Below, piece by piece: positions 1 to 7,654 of a stretch of DNA of 64,000 nucleotides. A program made the translations under genes and the position numbers. The DNA is from a virus. How positions within the stretch are numbered: position 1 is the stretch's first letter; each line of letters opens with the position of its first letter. The notes beneath the pieces are model-generated. The model was given only the letters and a program-made list of their open reading frames with translations, had not been told where the DNA came from and searched no databases. Where the stretch lies: the IMG/VR virus record IMGVR_UViG_3300044837_000097, positions 18,716 to 82,715 of that record, one strand, 5' to 3'.

Positions 1-777
1 CAAGAAGCGTTTGCCTTCATCCAGCAATCACAGAGCGCGGGCGCTGCCACATCAGGCGCGAACGAGCAGGTTATGCAGGGCGCAGGGCACGCGGGCATTT
101 CGACGACAGGCATGAGAAGTGGTACTGGCGCGGCGGCTGTTATCAGCGCGAACGCCAGCCGTCTCGACGGCCCAACGGGCCGTTTCGTCCGCCAAGTGTT
201 CGAGCCGTGGTTGCATCAGATGGACGATTTGAACAACGACCTTCTACCGACTCAAGTCATGAAGGATATTCTTGGCGAAGAGTTGGGCGGGTCGATTAAG
301 CTGGACCACATCGAGTACAGAAACTCGTCGGTCAAGTATGAAGTTCTGGCGGGAGCCAACCTCGGTGCCAAGAAGGAAATGGCACAGGCTCTACCGTTCA
401 TCATTCAGTTGATGACCAACCCAGTCTTCGTGAAGAACGCGAACGACGCCGGATACCAGTTCGACGCAATCGCAATCTTCCAAGCGTTCGTGGACGCAGC
501 AGGCTGGAAGTTCTCTCAGGCTTTTCTACGCAAGATGTCGGACAAAGAAGCCCAGCAGTTTCAGGCGAACAGTCCAGCAGCACTCGCGCAACAGCAGGCC
601 AAGAACGCACAAGCCGCCGCAGACCAGAAGTTCAAGCAGGAACAGACTCTCGAAAACCAGAAGCAACTCGGCAAAGCCGGAAACGAGGCGGTACGCGCTT
701 CTATCGAGAAGGCTACACTGCCAGCACTTATGGGTACACCACAAGTCGCTGGTTTTGGCCAAGTCACGGCTTTATAA
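1..777 (+). CDS. Probable portal protein, C-terminal part
   Basis: The frame is open from the window edge, so the N-terminus is missing; the first in-window ATG (73) is probably not the start. The visible part has a FEPWLHQMDDLNNDLLP-type stretch and an aromatic/charged core followed by a Gln/Ala-rich helical tail, as in portal (head-tail connector) proteins of short-tailed phages, which form the dodecameric DNA channel. The place just upstream of scaffold-like and coat genes supports this. Assigned by resemblance and gene order only; another head protein is possible. Confidence 0.6.
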   Translation, partial: QEAFAFIQQSQSAGAATSGANEQVMQGAGHAGISTTGMRSGTGAAAVISANASRLDGPTGRFVRQVFEPWLHQMDDLNNDLLPTQVMKDILGEELGGSIKLDHIEYRNSSVKYEVLAGANLGAKKEMAQALPFIIQLMTNPVFVKNANDAGYQFDAIAIFQAFVDAAGWKFSQAFLRKMSDKEAQQFQANSPAALAQQQAKNAQAAADQKFKQEQTLENQKQLGKAGNEAVRASIEKATLPALMGTPQVAGFGQVTAL

Positions 778-789
778 ACTAATCAGGGT

Positions 790-803
790 GGGGCTTCGGC
801 CCC
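790..803 (+). terminator. UUCG-tetraloop hairpin after portal gene
   Basis: GGGGC (790-794), loop TTCG, GCCCC (799-803), followed by TCTTAT. A compact, stable hairpin just after the portal stop and before the next ribosome site. It could be a weak terminator or an mRNA-stabilising hairpin; the T-tract is short. Confidence 0.55.
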
Positions 804-822
804 TCTTATAAGGAAGTACCCA

Positions 823-1197
823 ATGGCAGAACGTGAACTACTCGGCGCAACCCTTTCATATGAGGAGCGCATCGCTGTCGCACAGCTATCGCAGCAACCG
901 GGCTGGCAGATTTTGGTTCGAATGATTGCCGAAGCGTGCCGCAACGCGACAGAAGCAGTCATCAGGTTGGACCCTCAGACAGAGCGTTATCAGGACAAGG
1001 TCGTGGCGCTGCAAACAACCGCACGAGCCATGAACAAGTTTAGTGCGGCGGTCCTTGATTCAGTCAAGGTTCATCAGCGCACCGCAGTAAGAGAAGCACA
1101 GCGTAAGGAAAACCCAGTGGTGGAAGGCGAAGTGCCGAACCGCTTTAAGGGATTCCGTATGCCAACGACACAATCTCCCTCCGAGGGAGCGAAGTAA
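823..1197 (+). CDS. Hypothetical head-region protein (124 aa)
   Basis: Not recognised. A mostly helical, soluble protein with no signal peptide or membrane segment, between the portal and scaffold-like genes. AAGGA sits just upstream of the ATG. Small genes in this place in podoviruses are often head accessory proteins, but nothing in the sequence shows a function. Confidence 0.75.
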   Translation: MAERELLGATLSYEERIAVAQLSQQPGWQILVRMIAEACRNATEAVIRLDPQTERYQDKVVALQTTARAMNKFSAAVLDSVKVHQRTAVREAQRKENPVVEGEVPNRFKGFRMPTTQSPSEGAK

Positions 1198-1220
1198 GAA
1201 TCAAATTCTAGGTGGACAAA

Positions 1221-2513
1221 ATGAGTTCAATCACTCGCGAGCAGGTCTTGGCTATCAAGACATTTGCCGAAGTTGCAAAGCTGTTGAAGGAAAGTCCGGA
1301 CGAGATGCGCCCGATTATGAAGGGTGAAGTTCTAGTCCACATCCAGTCGCTCATCAATGCGCGCAACGTGCAGCTTGCTGGGCAGGAGACCGAGGTTGAC
1401 CGCCAACTGGCGTTGAACAACCCTCCTTCGACGGAAGAGTTGGCCGAGCAAGCCGCAGCCGTGGCAGCAGAGTCTGCCGCTGTTGTGCCGCCTGTCGTCG
1501 AGGCGACGCCGCCAGCCACAGTTGACCACACCGAGGAAGACGCGTCGTGGAAGACCGAAGGCGTGACCGTGCAGCGTGATGCGCAAGGCAAGATTGTTCG
1601 CATGGTCCAAGAGTATCAGGTTCGTGATGATGACGACTCTCCGATTGGTCGTCCGACGCACCTTGAGGCCCGTACGCCGTACGAGTTGCTCTCGAAGCAG
1701 CGCGTGGCTCACGAGAACGCGACCCGTGCGTTCCACCGCTTGAAGAAGCAGAAGTTGACCTTTAAGCAGACCGAAGAAAATCGTTTGCTGACTCCCGCCG
1801 AGATTAGTGCGGCAGCAACCAAGGCACTCGAAGGCAAAGACGCCGCCGAGGCCGAGAAGATTGTACGCAGCGTGCTTGAGAACGACTTCAAGCAGAAGGA
1901 AACCGCGCTGCTAAATGAACGCGAATACGCGGAAGGACAGAAGATTGGAAACACCTTCATCCGCCGCCACTTGCACGACTTCAATGCGAACGAAGCAAAC
2001 TTGAAGGCGCTTGGTGAGTATCTTCGCGAGCATAACATGGAATTTACGTTGGACAACTTGGAGGCCGCATTCATCGACCTCCGAGACCAAGGTAATAAAC
2101 TCGCCGCCGTTAACGCGGCGGTAACAAGACCAGCGGAGTCGGCTAATACCCCGGCAACCGCGACTCCCGCAGCAGCGCCAACGTCGGAACTCCCGGCGAC
2201 GGCACCGGCAGCGGCAGTGACACCACCAGTAGTAGCCCAACCAGCGGCTGCCGTAAGCCAGCCAGTAGTTGAAGCAACGGTATCTACGCCTGTCGCGCCG
2301 AATCCGGCACCAGCGACCCGTAGACCGGGAGTGAACGGGAGCATTACTCCGGGAACGATGAGCGCACATCGTCCGGGAGCAGTGGACCCGGCGCTCGCGC
2401 GCAAAGAGTTTATGAAGGAACTCAAGGCCATGACATCGGACCAAATTCGCAAGAAGCTAAACGACTCTCAGTTCGTGAAGCAGCTTGAGACGTACGGCGT
2501 CAAGGTTCGCTAA
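1221..2513 (+). CDS. Probable capsid scaffolding protein
   Basis: About 430 residues. The N-terminus is acidic; the middle is long, charged and coiled-coil-like (Glu/Lys/Ala-rich); then comes an Ala/Pro/Thr-rich low-complexity linker and a basic C-terminal segment (about the last 50 residues, RKEFMKELKAMTSDQIRKKL). Flexible acidic/helical proteins with a basic tail that lie directly before the coat gene are typically scaffolds, whose C-terminus binds coat subunits during procapsid assembly. I place the start at ATG 1221, because AGGTGG (1210-1215) is 5 nt before it; an in-frame GTG at 1212 lies inside that site. Assigned by composition and position. Confidence 0.6.
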   Translation: MSSITREQVLAIKTFAEVAKLLKESPDEMRPIMKGEVLVHIQSLINARNVQLAGQETEVDRQLALNNPPSTEELAEQAAAVAAESAAVVPPVVEATPPATVDHTEEDASWKTEGVTVQRDAQGKIVRMVQEYQVRDDDDSPIGRPTHLEARTPYELLSKQRVAHENATRAFHRLKKQKLTFKQTEENRLLTPAEISAAATKALEGKDAAEAEKIVRSVLENDFKQKETALLNEREYAEGQKIGNTFIRRHLHDFNANEANLKALGEYLREHNMEFTLDNLEAAFIDLRDQGNKLAAVNAAVTRPAESANTPATATPAAAPTSELPATAPAAAVTPPVVAQPAAAVSQPVVEATVSTPVAPNPAPATRRPGVNGSITPGTMSAHRPGAVDPALARKEFMKELKAMTSDQIRKKLNDSQFVKQLETYGVKVR

Positions 2514-2556
2514 AACCCTCTCCCGCAAACGCGGAGATTAGCTTGCAGAGTGAACT

Positions 2557-2635
2557 ATGTCTGGACCAAATCCAGCAGCATCAAACGTAGCAAACGTCCT
2601 AACGGCGCAAGCCATCATCAAAAAGGTGACACTCT
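2557..2635 (+). CDS. Major coat protein, exon 1
   Basis: ATG 2557 opens a frame of 26 codons that runs into a stop at 2635-2637, exactly where the first intervening sequence begins. Joining T2635 to position 3666 makes a TTG codon and restores a frame that continues as MGVTVTYTN. The phase fits, T before the 5' junction is what a group I intron needs, and the last intron base would be G3665. The boundary is inferred from frame continuity and not demonstrated. The expected U-G pair at the splice site was not identified. Confidence 0.65.
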
Positions 2636-2643
2636 AAAACAAC

Positions 2644-2672
2644 TTGACTGAAAGAGTCAAATGTGCTAGAAT
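2644..2672 (+). promoter_or_regulatory. Possible promoter inside intron 1
   Basis: TTGACT, 17-nt spacer, TAGAAT: a good sigma70 match with the same 17-nt spacing as other promoters here. It could drive the intron HNH gene independently of the coat transcript. Caution: TTGACT also forms a local hairpin with AGTCAA (2655-2660), so the match may reflect RNA structure instead. Confidence 0.4.
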
Positions 2673-2911
2673 AGACAATCTCTTCTTATTGACTTGAAAC
2701 CTGAAACGGCAACAAGGCGGAAGCCGAAAGGCACCGTGAGAGACTAAGCGAAGAGACGCCGAAAGGCGATGCGATAGTCCGTTCTTCCGAGAAAACAATC
2801 GGAAGAAGCAAGCAGAAATGACTTGCTCTCTGGAATACACCAGAGTAACAAAACAGCTTCGACAAGGAACTTATCCCTATCGCGTAAGCGAGCAAGTTCC
2901 GAAGGAATGAC

Positions 2912-3583
2912 ATGAAGGTACGAAACATCGTTGGACAGACTTTTGGGAGACTGGCCGCCCAGAGTGCCGCAGGCAGTAACAGCAGGGGGCGAGCACTGTG
3001 GTTGTGTCGTTGTTCTTGTGGCAAAGAGAAAATAGTTCTCGGAGACCACTTAACACGAAAGGATGCCAAAGGCGTAAGGTCTTGCGGATGTTTACAGCAA
3101 GAGAATCGTACAAAGCATGGAGCATTTTCTTCAAATTCAGATATAAAATACCACGTTCGTTATTCTCTTCTGGCAGGCTTGAAGGACAGAAGCCGCAGAA
3201 GGGGCTACGAATCAGACTTAGAAATCTCCGACATACCCGAGATTCCTGAGCTTTGTCCCGTTCTTGGGACTCGTTTGAGTTTGCACCGAAACAGCCACGG
3301 CAAAGGAAAAGGCAGAGGCAGAAATAGACAAGACGCCTCTCCATCAATAGACAGATTTAATTCAAATCTTCCGTACCTTAAAAAGTACAAAGATAATCTG
3401 TGTATTATTTCGTGGCGAGCAAACAAGCTAAAGTCAGACGCGTCTCTTGTCGAGATGAAGAAAGTGGTGGAATATCTTGAAAATTGGGGCACTCAGCAGA
3501 GTGAAAAATCTTCTCTAATTGACTCGAAACCCAACCAAATCGGGGGCAACGAGGCGGAAGCGAATAGCGCCGTGAGAGACTAA
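2912..3583 (+). CDS. Intron-encoded HNH homing endonuclease
   Basis: 223 residues. The N-terminal zinc-ribbon-like module (WLCRCSCG near residue 30, SCGCL near 61) is the kind often found in phage HNH proteins. The C-terminal HNH-type core reads CPVLGTRL near 112, then PSIDRFNSNLPY and IISWRANKLKSD. Such enzymes nick or cut intron-less alleles so that the intron is copied in. GAAGGA precedes the ATG, just after a GGAACTT/AAGTTCC hairpin. Oddity: the last ~25 codons run through ribozyme core B, and the stop TAA (3581-3583) lies in the 5' strand of its P7, so RNA fold and protein tail share the same bases. Confidence 0.85.
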   Translation: MKVRNIVGQTFGRLAAQSAAGSNSRGRALWLCRCSCGKEKIVLGDHLTRKDAKGVRSCGCLQQENRTKHGAFSSNSDIKYHVRYSLLAGLKDRSRRRGYESDLEISDIPEIPELCPVLGTRLSLHRNSHGKGKGRGRNRQDASPSIDRFNSNLPYLKKYKDNLCIISWRANKLKSDASLVEMKKVVEYLENWGTQQSEKSSLIDSKPNQIGGNEAEANSAVRD

Positions 3584-3665
3584 TCGAGAAGACGCCGAGA
3601 GGCGATGTAATAGTCCGGTCTAACAAATGAAAATTGTTAGAGGCAGGCGGAAACGACCAGTCCCG

Positions 3666-3881
3666 TGATGGGCGTCACGGTAACATATACGAACCTAAAG
3701 GGTAATACAAACGCCTTCGTTGGAGCAGCAGAGCGTCGTGTTCAGGGCCTTCACATGGGCATCAACCGTACGTTCTTCCAGTACAACACGCTATCGGGTG
3801 ACATCACCCAGAAGGCGGACGGTACTGTAGGCTCGCCGGAAACCATCACCCAGTTGAGCGCACCCGCTCAAATCGGTGAGT
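3666..3881 (+). CDS. Major coat protein, exon 2
   Basis: The frame runs MGVTVTYTNLKG to APAQIGE and then hits a stop at 3890-3892 within the second intervening sequence. The 5' end follows from joining to T2635. The 3' end is placed after T3881 because joining there to 4828 keeps the frame (giving GESNFSSF); a few nucleotides either way are possible. The segment encodes the N-terminal part of the coat protein. Confidence 0.6.
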
Positions 3882-3930
3882 GGAAAAACTAAGTTATTCC
3901 ACTATAAACTCAGCTATATCAAATTAGGTC

Positions 3931-3960
3931 TTGACAAACCGCAAAGGCTCTTGTTAAGAT
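3931..3960 (+). promoter_or_regulatory. Possible promoter for intron 2 LAGLIDADG gene
   Basis: TTGACA at 3931-3936 with TTAAGA after 17 nt, or TAAGAT after 18 nt, 20-25 nt before the ATG at 3980. It resembles the other sigma70-like promoters of this phage but has a weaker -10. Confidence 0.45.
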
Positions 3961-3979
3961 GAGTTTGAGGAAACTCTAA

Positions 3980-4822
3980 ATGGAAAAGAAAGCGTGGCCG
4001 TATGTGGCCGGATTGCTAGATGCAGAAGGGACAATCCAGATTGGCGTCGATAGAAGGCCAGACGGCGTAATCGGGATGTCGCTTCAAATTATCATCACTA
4101 ATACCGACACTCGACTGATGAAGTGGCTTAGTTCAAACTTCGGGGGGAAGTTCTACCGAAGGAAGAACACTCGCGGCTTTTCATCGAGCGAGTCTCCCGA
4201 TATTTACTTTTGGTGGCTTTTCGGTAAAGAAAAACAAGAAGCATTTCTTCTCGGTATCCTTCCTTTTCTCAAAACAAAGAAACAAGAGGCCCTTCTGGGT
4301 CTTGAGTTTGTTCGTTTGGTCGGGTGGAATAAAGAAAGAAAACTTCAAATAGCGGAAGAAATGAAAGCCGCTAAGGTTAGTGATGTAGAGAAAGATAGGC
4401 AAGTTAATCTGACAAGGCTTACCCCCGCAGAAGACTCGGCATACGCCGCAGGGCTTTTTGATGGGGATGGTTCAATCGGCTCAAGCGTAGAGATTACTCA
4501 AAAGAGGATTCTTCTGATGAGGTGGCTCTTGATGTGCTTTGGCGGAAGGTTTAACCAACGCAGCATGAACGGCGGTAAAACTTTTTTCAGGTGGCGTCTC
4601 TCAGGAAAGAAAAACAAAGAGTTGTTTCTTCTTGATTTGATTCCTCATCTTGTTATTAAACGGGACAGTGCAAGAGCATTGCTCGCTTCTCTTAGAGCAT
4701 CAAAGAGTTCCGCAACGACTGACATGTTGAGTACTTCGCAAGAAGTGAAGACACAGTCTGAACTTACTGGTGACAGTAAGAGCGACCCTGTGAAGACACA
4801 GGACTCCATAAACAAAAAGTAA
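3980..4822 (+). CDS. Intron-encoded LAGLIDADG homing endonuclease
   Basis: 280 residues with two LAGLIDADG motifs: YVAGLLDAEGTI near residues 8-19 and YAAGLFDGDGSI near 155-166. A two-motif monomer folds as a pseudo-symmetric dimer, and the acidic residues in the motifs bind the catalytic metals. It would cut intron-less coat genes at the insertion site. Its last ~35 codons overlap the ribozyme P7-P9 region, so the tail (SSATTDMLSTSQ onward) is probably RNA sequence read as protein. GAGG precedes the ATG. Confidence 0.88.
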   Translation: MEKKAWPYVAGLLDAEGTIQIGVDRRPDGVIGMSLQIIITNTDTRLMKWLSSNFGGKFYRRKNTRGFSSSESPDIYFWWLFGKEKQEAFLLGILPFLKTKKQEALLGLEFVRLVGWNKERKLQIAEEMKAAKVSDVEKDRQVNLTRLTPAEDSAYAAGLFDGDGSIGSSVEITQKRILLMRWLLMCFGGRFNQRSMNGGKTFFRWRLSGKKNKELFLLDLIPHLVIKRDSARALLASLRASKSSATTDMLSTSQEVKTQSELTGDSKSDPVKTQDSINKK

Positions 4823-4827
4823 CTTCG

Positions 4828-5567
4828 CGAACTTTTCGTCGTTCGCAATTGCAGCAGCAATTGACGAACTCGTTGGCAACAGCGCCGTGGAACTTGGCTA
4901 CCAAGCTGGGCAGTCCATCAGCGAGTTGTACAGCGCAGTAGCAGACAGCGCCAACTCGGTTGACTCACAGGTTAACCAGTCATCGTTGCTTGCATCTCCG
5001 TACACGCTTGACCTTGGCACCATCCGTGAGTTGAAGCAGCAGCTTGTTTCAAAGAACGTGTTGCCGTGCAAGCGCGGTATGTTCTTGGGCGCAATTAGCC
5101 CGAACGTGTTGGGCGACATTTACAATGCAACGACTGTGAACAACAGCATCGTTGACTTGTGGAAGTACGAGAACATGGAGAAGTACGACCAGATGGCAGG
5201 TTCGGACCAGAACAAGGTCATCGTGTTGCCGGGTACCAACATCGGCTTCATGCAGACCCCGTTCGTGACCACGACTGCTAACTACCAGTCAACAGGCAAA
5301 ATTGGCTACCGCACATACGTGTTCGGTAACTACGCCATGATTGGTGTGTGGTTGCAGGTACCGGGCGACACCGACCTTGACGACGGTGACTGGAAGACGA
5401 TTGACTGCCGCGTCGTAACCGACGCGCCGATGTCATCGTTTGACCCAGTTTCGACGATTGGCGGATGGTGTTCGTACAAATTTCATCAAACCGTTACGTT
5501 GCCACCGGCAACGGGAACAAACACGCAGCGTATCCGCTACGTAGATTCGGTTCCGGCCATTCAGTAA
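4828..5567 (+). CDS. Major coat protein, exon 3
   Basis: Encodes most of the coat protein, from NFSSFAIAAAIDELVGNSA to the stop at 5565-5567. With exons 1 and 2 the spliced product is about 345 residues, in the usual range for HK97-fold coats. Segments such as LDLGTIRELKQQL, RGMFLGAISPNVLGDI and FVTTTANYQSTGK suggest an N4 gp56/P22-like coat family; that family name is my inference. The start is set by frame continuity across intron 2. Without splicing only fragments could be made, so the introns must be removed for virion assembly. Confidence 0.75.
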
Positions 5568-5592
5568 CTAAATAGTTACTATGACGAACTTC

Positions 5593-5645
5593 CCACGGGC
5601 TTATAATCCGTGGCTTACTAATCAGGGGGAGCCTCGAACTCCCCC
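5593..5645 (+). terminator. Two hairpins after the coat gene
   Basis: CCACGG (5593-5598) pairs with CCGTGG (5608-5613), and GGGGGAG (5625-5631) pairs with CTCCCCC (5639-5645). Neither has a real T-tract. They may attenuate transcription or protect the abundant coat mRNA from 3' exonucleases. Confidence 0.45.
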
Positions 5646-5666
5646 AGATTATCTTTCGAGGAGATT

Positions 5667-6095
5667 ATGTCAGAAGCAACAAGAGCAGCAAGTCGTCGTT
5701 ATTATCAAAAGAATAAGGAAGCAGAAAAGATTCGTTCGAAGAAATGGCGTCAAGACAACCCAGAAAAATATAAAGAATGGGCAGAGAAGAATAAAGAAAA
5801 ACGACGTGCTGCCAGTCGTCGATATGAATACAATATCACACCAGAAGAGTATGAACGAAAGAAAGCAGAACAAGGAAACAAATGTGCTATTTGCCGACAG
5901 GAAACTAATTTGCTTGTAGTAGACCATAATCATCTGTGTTGTCCATCGAGAAAAAGCCGAGCAGGATATAAAACTTGTGGCAGATGTAATCGTGGCCTCT
6001 TATGTCGTTCATGTAATACAGCAATCGGATTGTTCAAAGAATCGGAGCAAGTCCTCAGCAGCGCAATCCAATATCTCAAAGGATACCAACAATGA
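5667..6095 (+). CDS. Endonuclease VII-like free-standing nuclease
   Basis: 142 residues. The N-terminus is very basic and helical (repeated Tyr/Lys/Arg, KWRQDNPEKYKEW). The C-terminal zinc-bound core is of the recombination endonuclease VII type: CAICRQ near 74, VVDHNH near 87, CGRCNRGLLCRSCN near 106-119. Known relatives resolve branched DNA or act as free-standing homing nucleases. GAGGAG lies just upstream. The gene is A-rich compared with its neighbours and sits next to the interrupted coat gene, which suggests lateral acquisition. Its stop overlaps the next start (ATGA). Confidence 0.85.
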   Translation: MSEATRAASRRYYQKNKEAEKIRSKKWRQDNPEKYKEWAEKNKEKRRAASRRYEYNITPEEYERKKAEQGNKCAICRQETNLLVVDHNHLCCPSRKSRAGYKTCGRCNRGLLCRSCNTAIGLFKESEQVLSSAIQYLKGYQQ

Positions 6096-6835
6096 GCATC
6101 ATTTTACCGGGACAAGACGAAACGAGCAAGTACGGCGGCCAGATTCTGAACCCGGAGGGTCCGAAGCAGGACTTCTTCGTGCCGGGGTCCGACGTTGAGA
6201 ATCCTTTCAACGAGCGCCACGACATCAACGCTACACACGAAGCCATCGGAGAACTGTTGAAGGATGGCACACCGAATTGGGTAAAGTGGCCGAACGAATA
6301 CAAGTCGATGGCGAAGGAATCTTTCGCATCGCACCGAGAGGACTCGGAACGCATGGCGGCGCAGTACAAGTGGGCCGACCAAGCAGTCTTGACGGACAAA
6401 GCGTCTCGTCGAGTCAACGGGATTATGACCCGCGATTTTATGACGCGCAAATTGCGCGCCAACGACATCGTTTCCACTCTTTTGCAGAGTGACTACATCA
6501 ACCACGGAGGAGGCCCGACAGCCGCCCTCTGGTGTGTTGTGCCGAACAGTTCTAAACTACGCTTTGTCTGCTATGTGGACATCCCGATGATGTTCGAATG
6601 GAGTGTGTTGAAGCTAGACCAGTACGGCATCCCGGCAGGCGAGGAGTCTCGTGGCTGGCGCACTGTCGCAGTTCAACTGGTTCAGAAAGACATCATTACC
6701 GAGGCGCAGTGCCATAAGATATTCGGCGCGCCCCCGGCAAACAGAATTTCCGACAGATACTATCGCACTCTTTGGGAGAAGAGGCACGGGAAACCGTATC
6801 TCGACGAAGAAGACCGCGAAGGCTTCGGAAGTTAA
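6092..6835 (+). CDS. Hypothetical virion-region protein (247 aa)
   Basis: Not recognised. Soluble, mixed alpha/beta, with a central LWCVVPNSSKLRFVCYVDIPMMF-type strand-rich segment. It starts by ATGA overlap with the nuclease gene. Its place after the coat gene fits a head-completion, adaptor or tail protein, but no motif decides this. Confidence 0.75.
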   Translation: MSIILPGQDETSKYGGQILNPEGPKQDFFVPGSDVENPFNERHDINATHEAIGELLKDGTPNWVKWPNEYKSMAKESFASHREDSERMAAQYKWADQAVLTDKASRRVNGIMTRDFMTRKLRANDIVSTLLQSDYINHGGGPTAALWCVVPNSSKLRFVCYVDIPMMFEWSVLKLDQYGIPAGEESRGWRTVAVQLVQKDIITEAQCHKIFGAPPANRISDRYYRTLWEKRHGKPYLDEEDREGFGS

Positions 6836-6915
6836 CGGACGTTGTTTGTCCGACTCGCCTGACCCCGGGCGTCTAACAAGTTCAGGGCAACCGGAAATTC
6901 CGGCTCAAGGAAGTT

Positions 6916-7503
6916 ATGACAAATCAGAAGGGCAGCGGTACTCCGGGCGAGACCCCGGCAACAGAAGTAGACGTACAGTCGGTGCTCGCAGAAGCATCGA
7001 AGACAGGCAATCTATCGGAAGCGAAGTTTATGGCTTTGCTCTCGATTATGATGGCGAAGGAAGCCCGCCTCGCTGAGAAAGAAGCCGCACTTGAAGTTCA
7101 AATCAAGGCGCGTGACCAGCAGCGCAAGCACGAGTCGGAGCAGTACACCATAGCGAAGATTGAGACGCAGAAGGCATGTCGCCACTTGAAGGGTGGTAAA
7201 GGCCGCACGCGCGGTCAACAGCGCGACCCGTCCGTTTACCTTCACACGTACACCAACGGTGACCGCGTAATCAAGTGCACTTTGTGCAGCGCGAAATGGA
7301 TGCCGAAAGACACCGCCGACTATCTGGACCGTAACGGAAACAAAATTCCGAACTGGACAGGCATCGGTTGGGTACAGGCGTTTGAAATGGTGGAAGACAG
7401 CAGCAACAAGCCGTCGTCATCAGAACGCTTTGGAAACACCGCACCGACCTCGATGGTTCCGACCAACGAGCGCGGCGCACAAGTTGCCAACCTACAGATT
7501 TAA
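6916..7503 (+). CDS. Hypothetical protein with zinc-ribbon-like segment
   Basis: 195 residues. Helical N-terminal half with a likely coiled coil (EARLAEKEAALEVQIKARDQ); middle with Cys/His (ACRHLKGG, then CTLCSAKW) that could bind zinc; polar tail. No known family recognised. It ends directly before a strong terminator. Confidence 0.72.
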   Translation: MTNQKGSGTPGETPATEVDVQSVLAEASKTGNLSEAKFMALLSIMMAKEARLAEKEAALEVQIKARDQQRKHESEQYTIAKIETQKACRHLKGGKGRTRGQQRDPSVYLHTYTNGDRVIKCTLCSAKWMPKDTADYLDRNGNKIPNWTGIGWVQAFEMVEDSSNKPSSSERFGNTAPTSMVPTNERGAQVANLQI

Positions 7504-7515
7504 TCTCTAAACCGA

Positions 7516-7540
7516 GGGGCGGCGGTTCCGCCCCCTTTTT
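7516..7540 (+). terminator. Rho-independent terminator
   Basis: GGGGCGG (7516-7522), short loop, CCGCCCC (7528-7534), then C and five T. A textbook intrinsic terminator that separates head genes from the tail-fibre-like block. Confidence 0.88.
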
Positions 7541-7552
7541 CTCAGGGGAAAA

Positions 7553-7651
7553 ATGGCCTCAGTCGCAACCAGCCAAACAACTCAAGCCTCGCAATACGGA
7601 TTCTGCACCCCATCACATTTTAACGCGCCCTCATCTGCGCGAGGATTTTAA
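7553..7651 (+). CDS. Small ORF, 32 aa
   Basis: ATG 7553 is preceded by AGGGGA at good spacing and reads MASVATSQTTQASQYGFCTP to a stop 3 nt before the next gene. Ser/Thr/Gln-rich with no recognisable domain. Its ribosome site and snug fit between the terminator and the next ATG support a real small gene or leader. Confidence 0.5.
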   Translation: MASVATSQTTQASQYGFCTPSHFNAPSSARGF

Positions 7652-7654
7652 TTT

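Larger units (their letters stand above)
2636..3665 (+). other. Group I-like intron 1 of coat gene, two ribozyme cores
   Basis: The segment separates coat exons 1 and 2 and carries an HNH gene. It contains two related group I core modules. Core A: P3 TCTCTTC (2679-2685) with GAAGAGA (2750-2756), P7 GACTA (2742-2746) with TAGTC (2775-2779), P8 CGCC-gaaa-GGCG (2757-2768), P9 hairpin 2782-2807. Core B: P3 TCTTCTC (3509-3515) with GAGAAGA (3586-3592), P7 GACTA (3578-3582) with TAGTC (3611-3615), P8 CGCC-gaga-GGCG (3593-3604), P9 hairpin 3619-3641. The P3 helices differ in sequence but stay fully paired in both, so both folds look maintained. How A and B divide splicing is unknown. Confidence 0.75.
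3882..4827 (+). other. Group I-like intron 2 of coat gene
   Basis: It interrupts the coat frame about 75 codons downstream of intron 1 and carries a LAGLIDADG gene. A 3' ribozyme core is visible: P7 GACTG (4717-4721) with CAGTC (4754-4758), P8 ACTTC-gcaa-GAAGT (4733-4746), P9 CTTACT/AGTAAG (4763-4780) and a further stem CCTGTG/CACAGG (4787-4802). The 5' half is about 95 nt and I could not pair its P3 confidently. Junctions are set by reading frame and are approximate. It is unlike intron 1 in sequence, so a separate acquisition is likely. Confidence 0.65.

Noticed and set aside
1709-2452. 247-codon - strand ORF opposite the scaffold-like gene
   Set aside because: It arises from the Ala/Pro-rich codons of the + strand gene; no ribosome site and no neighbouring - strand genes.
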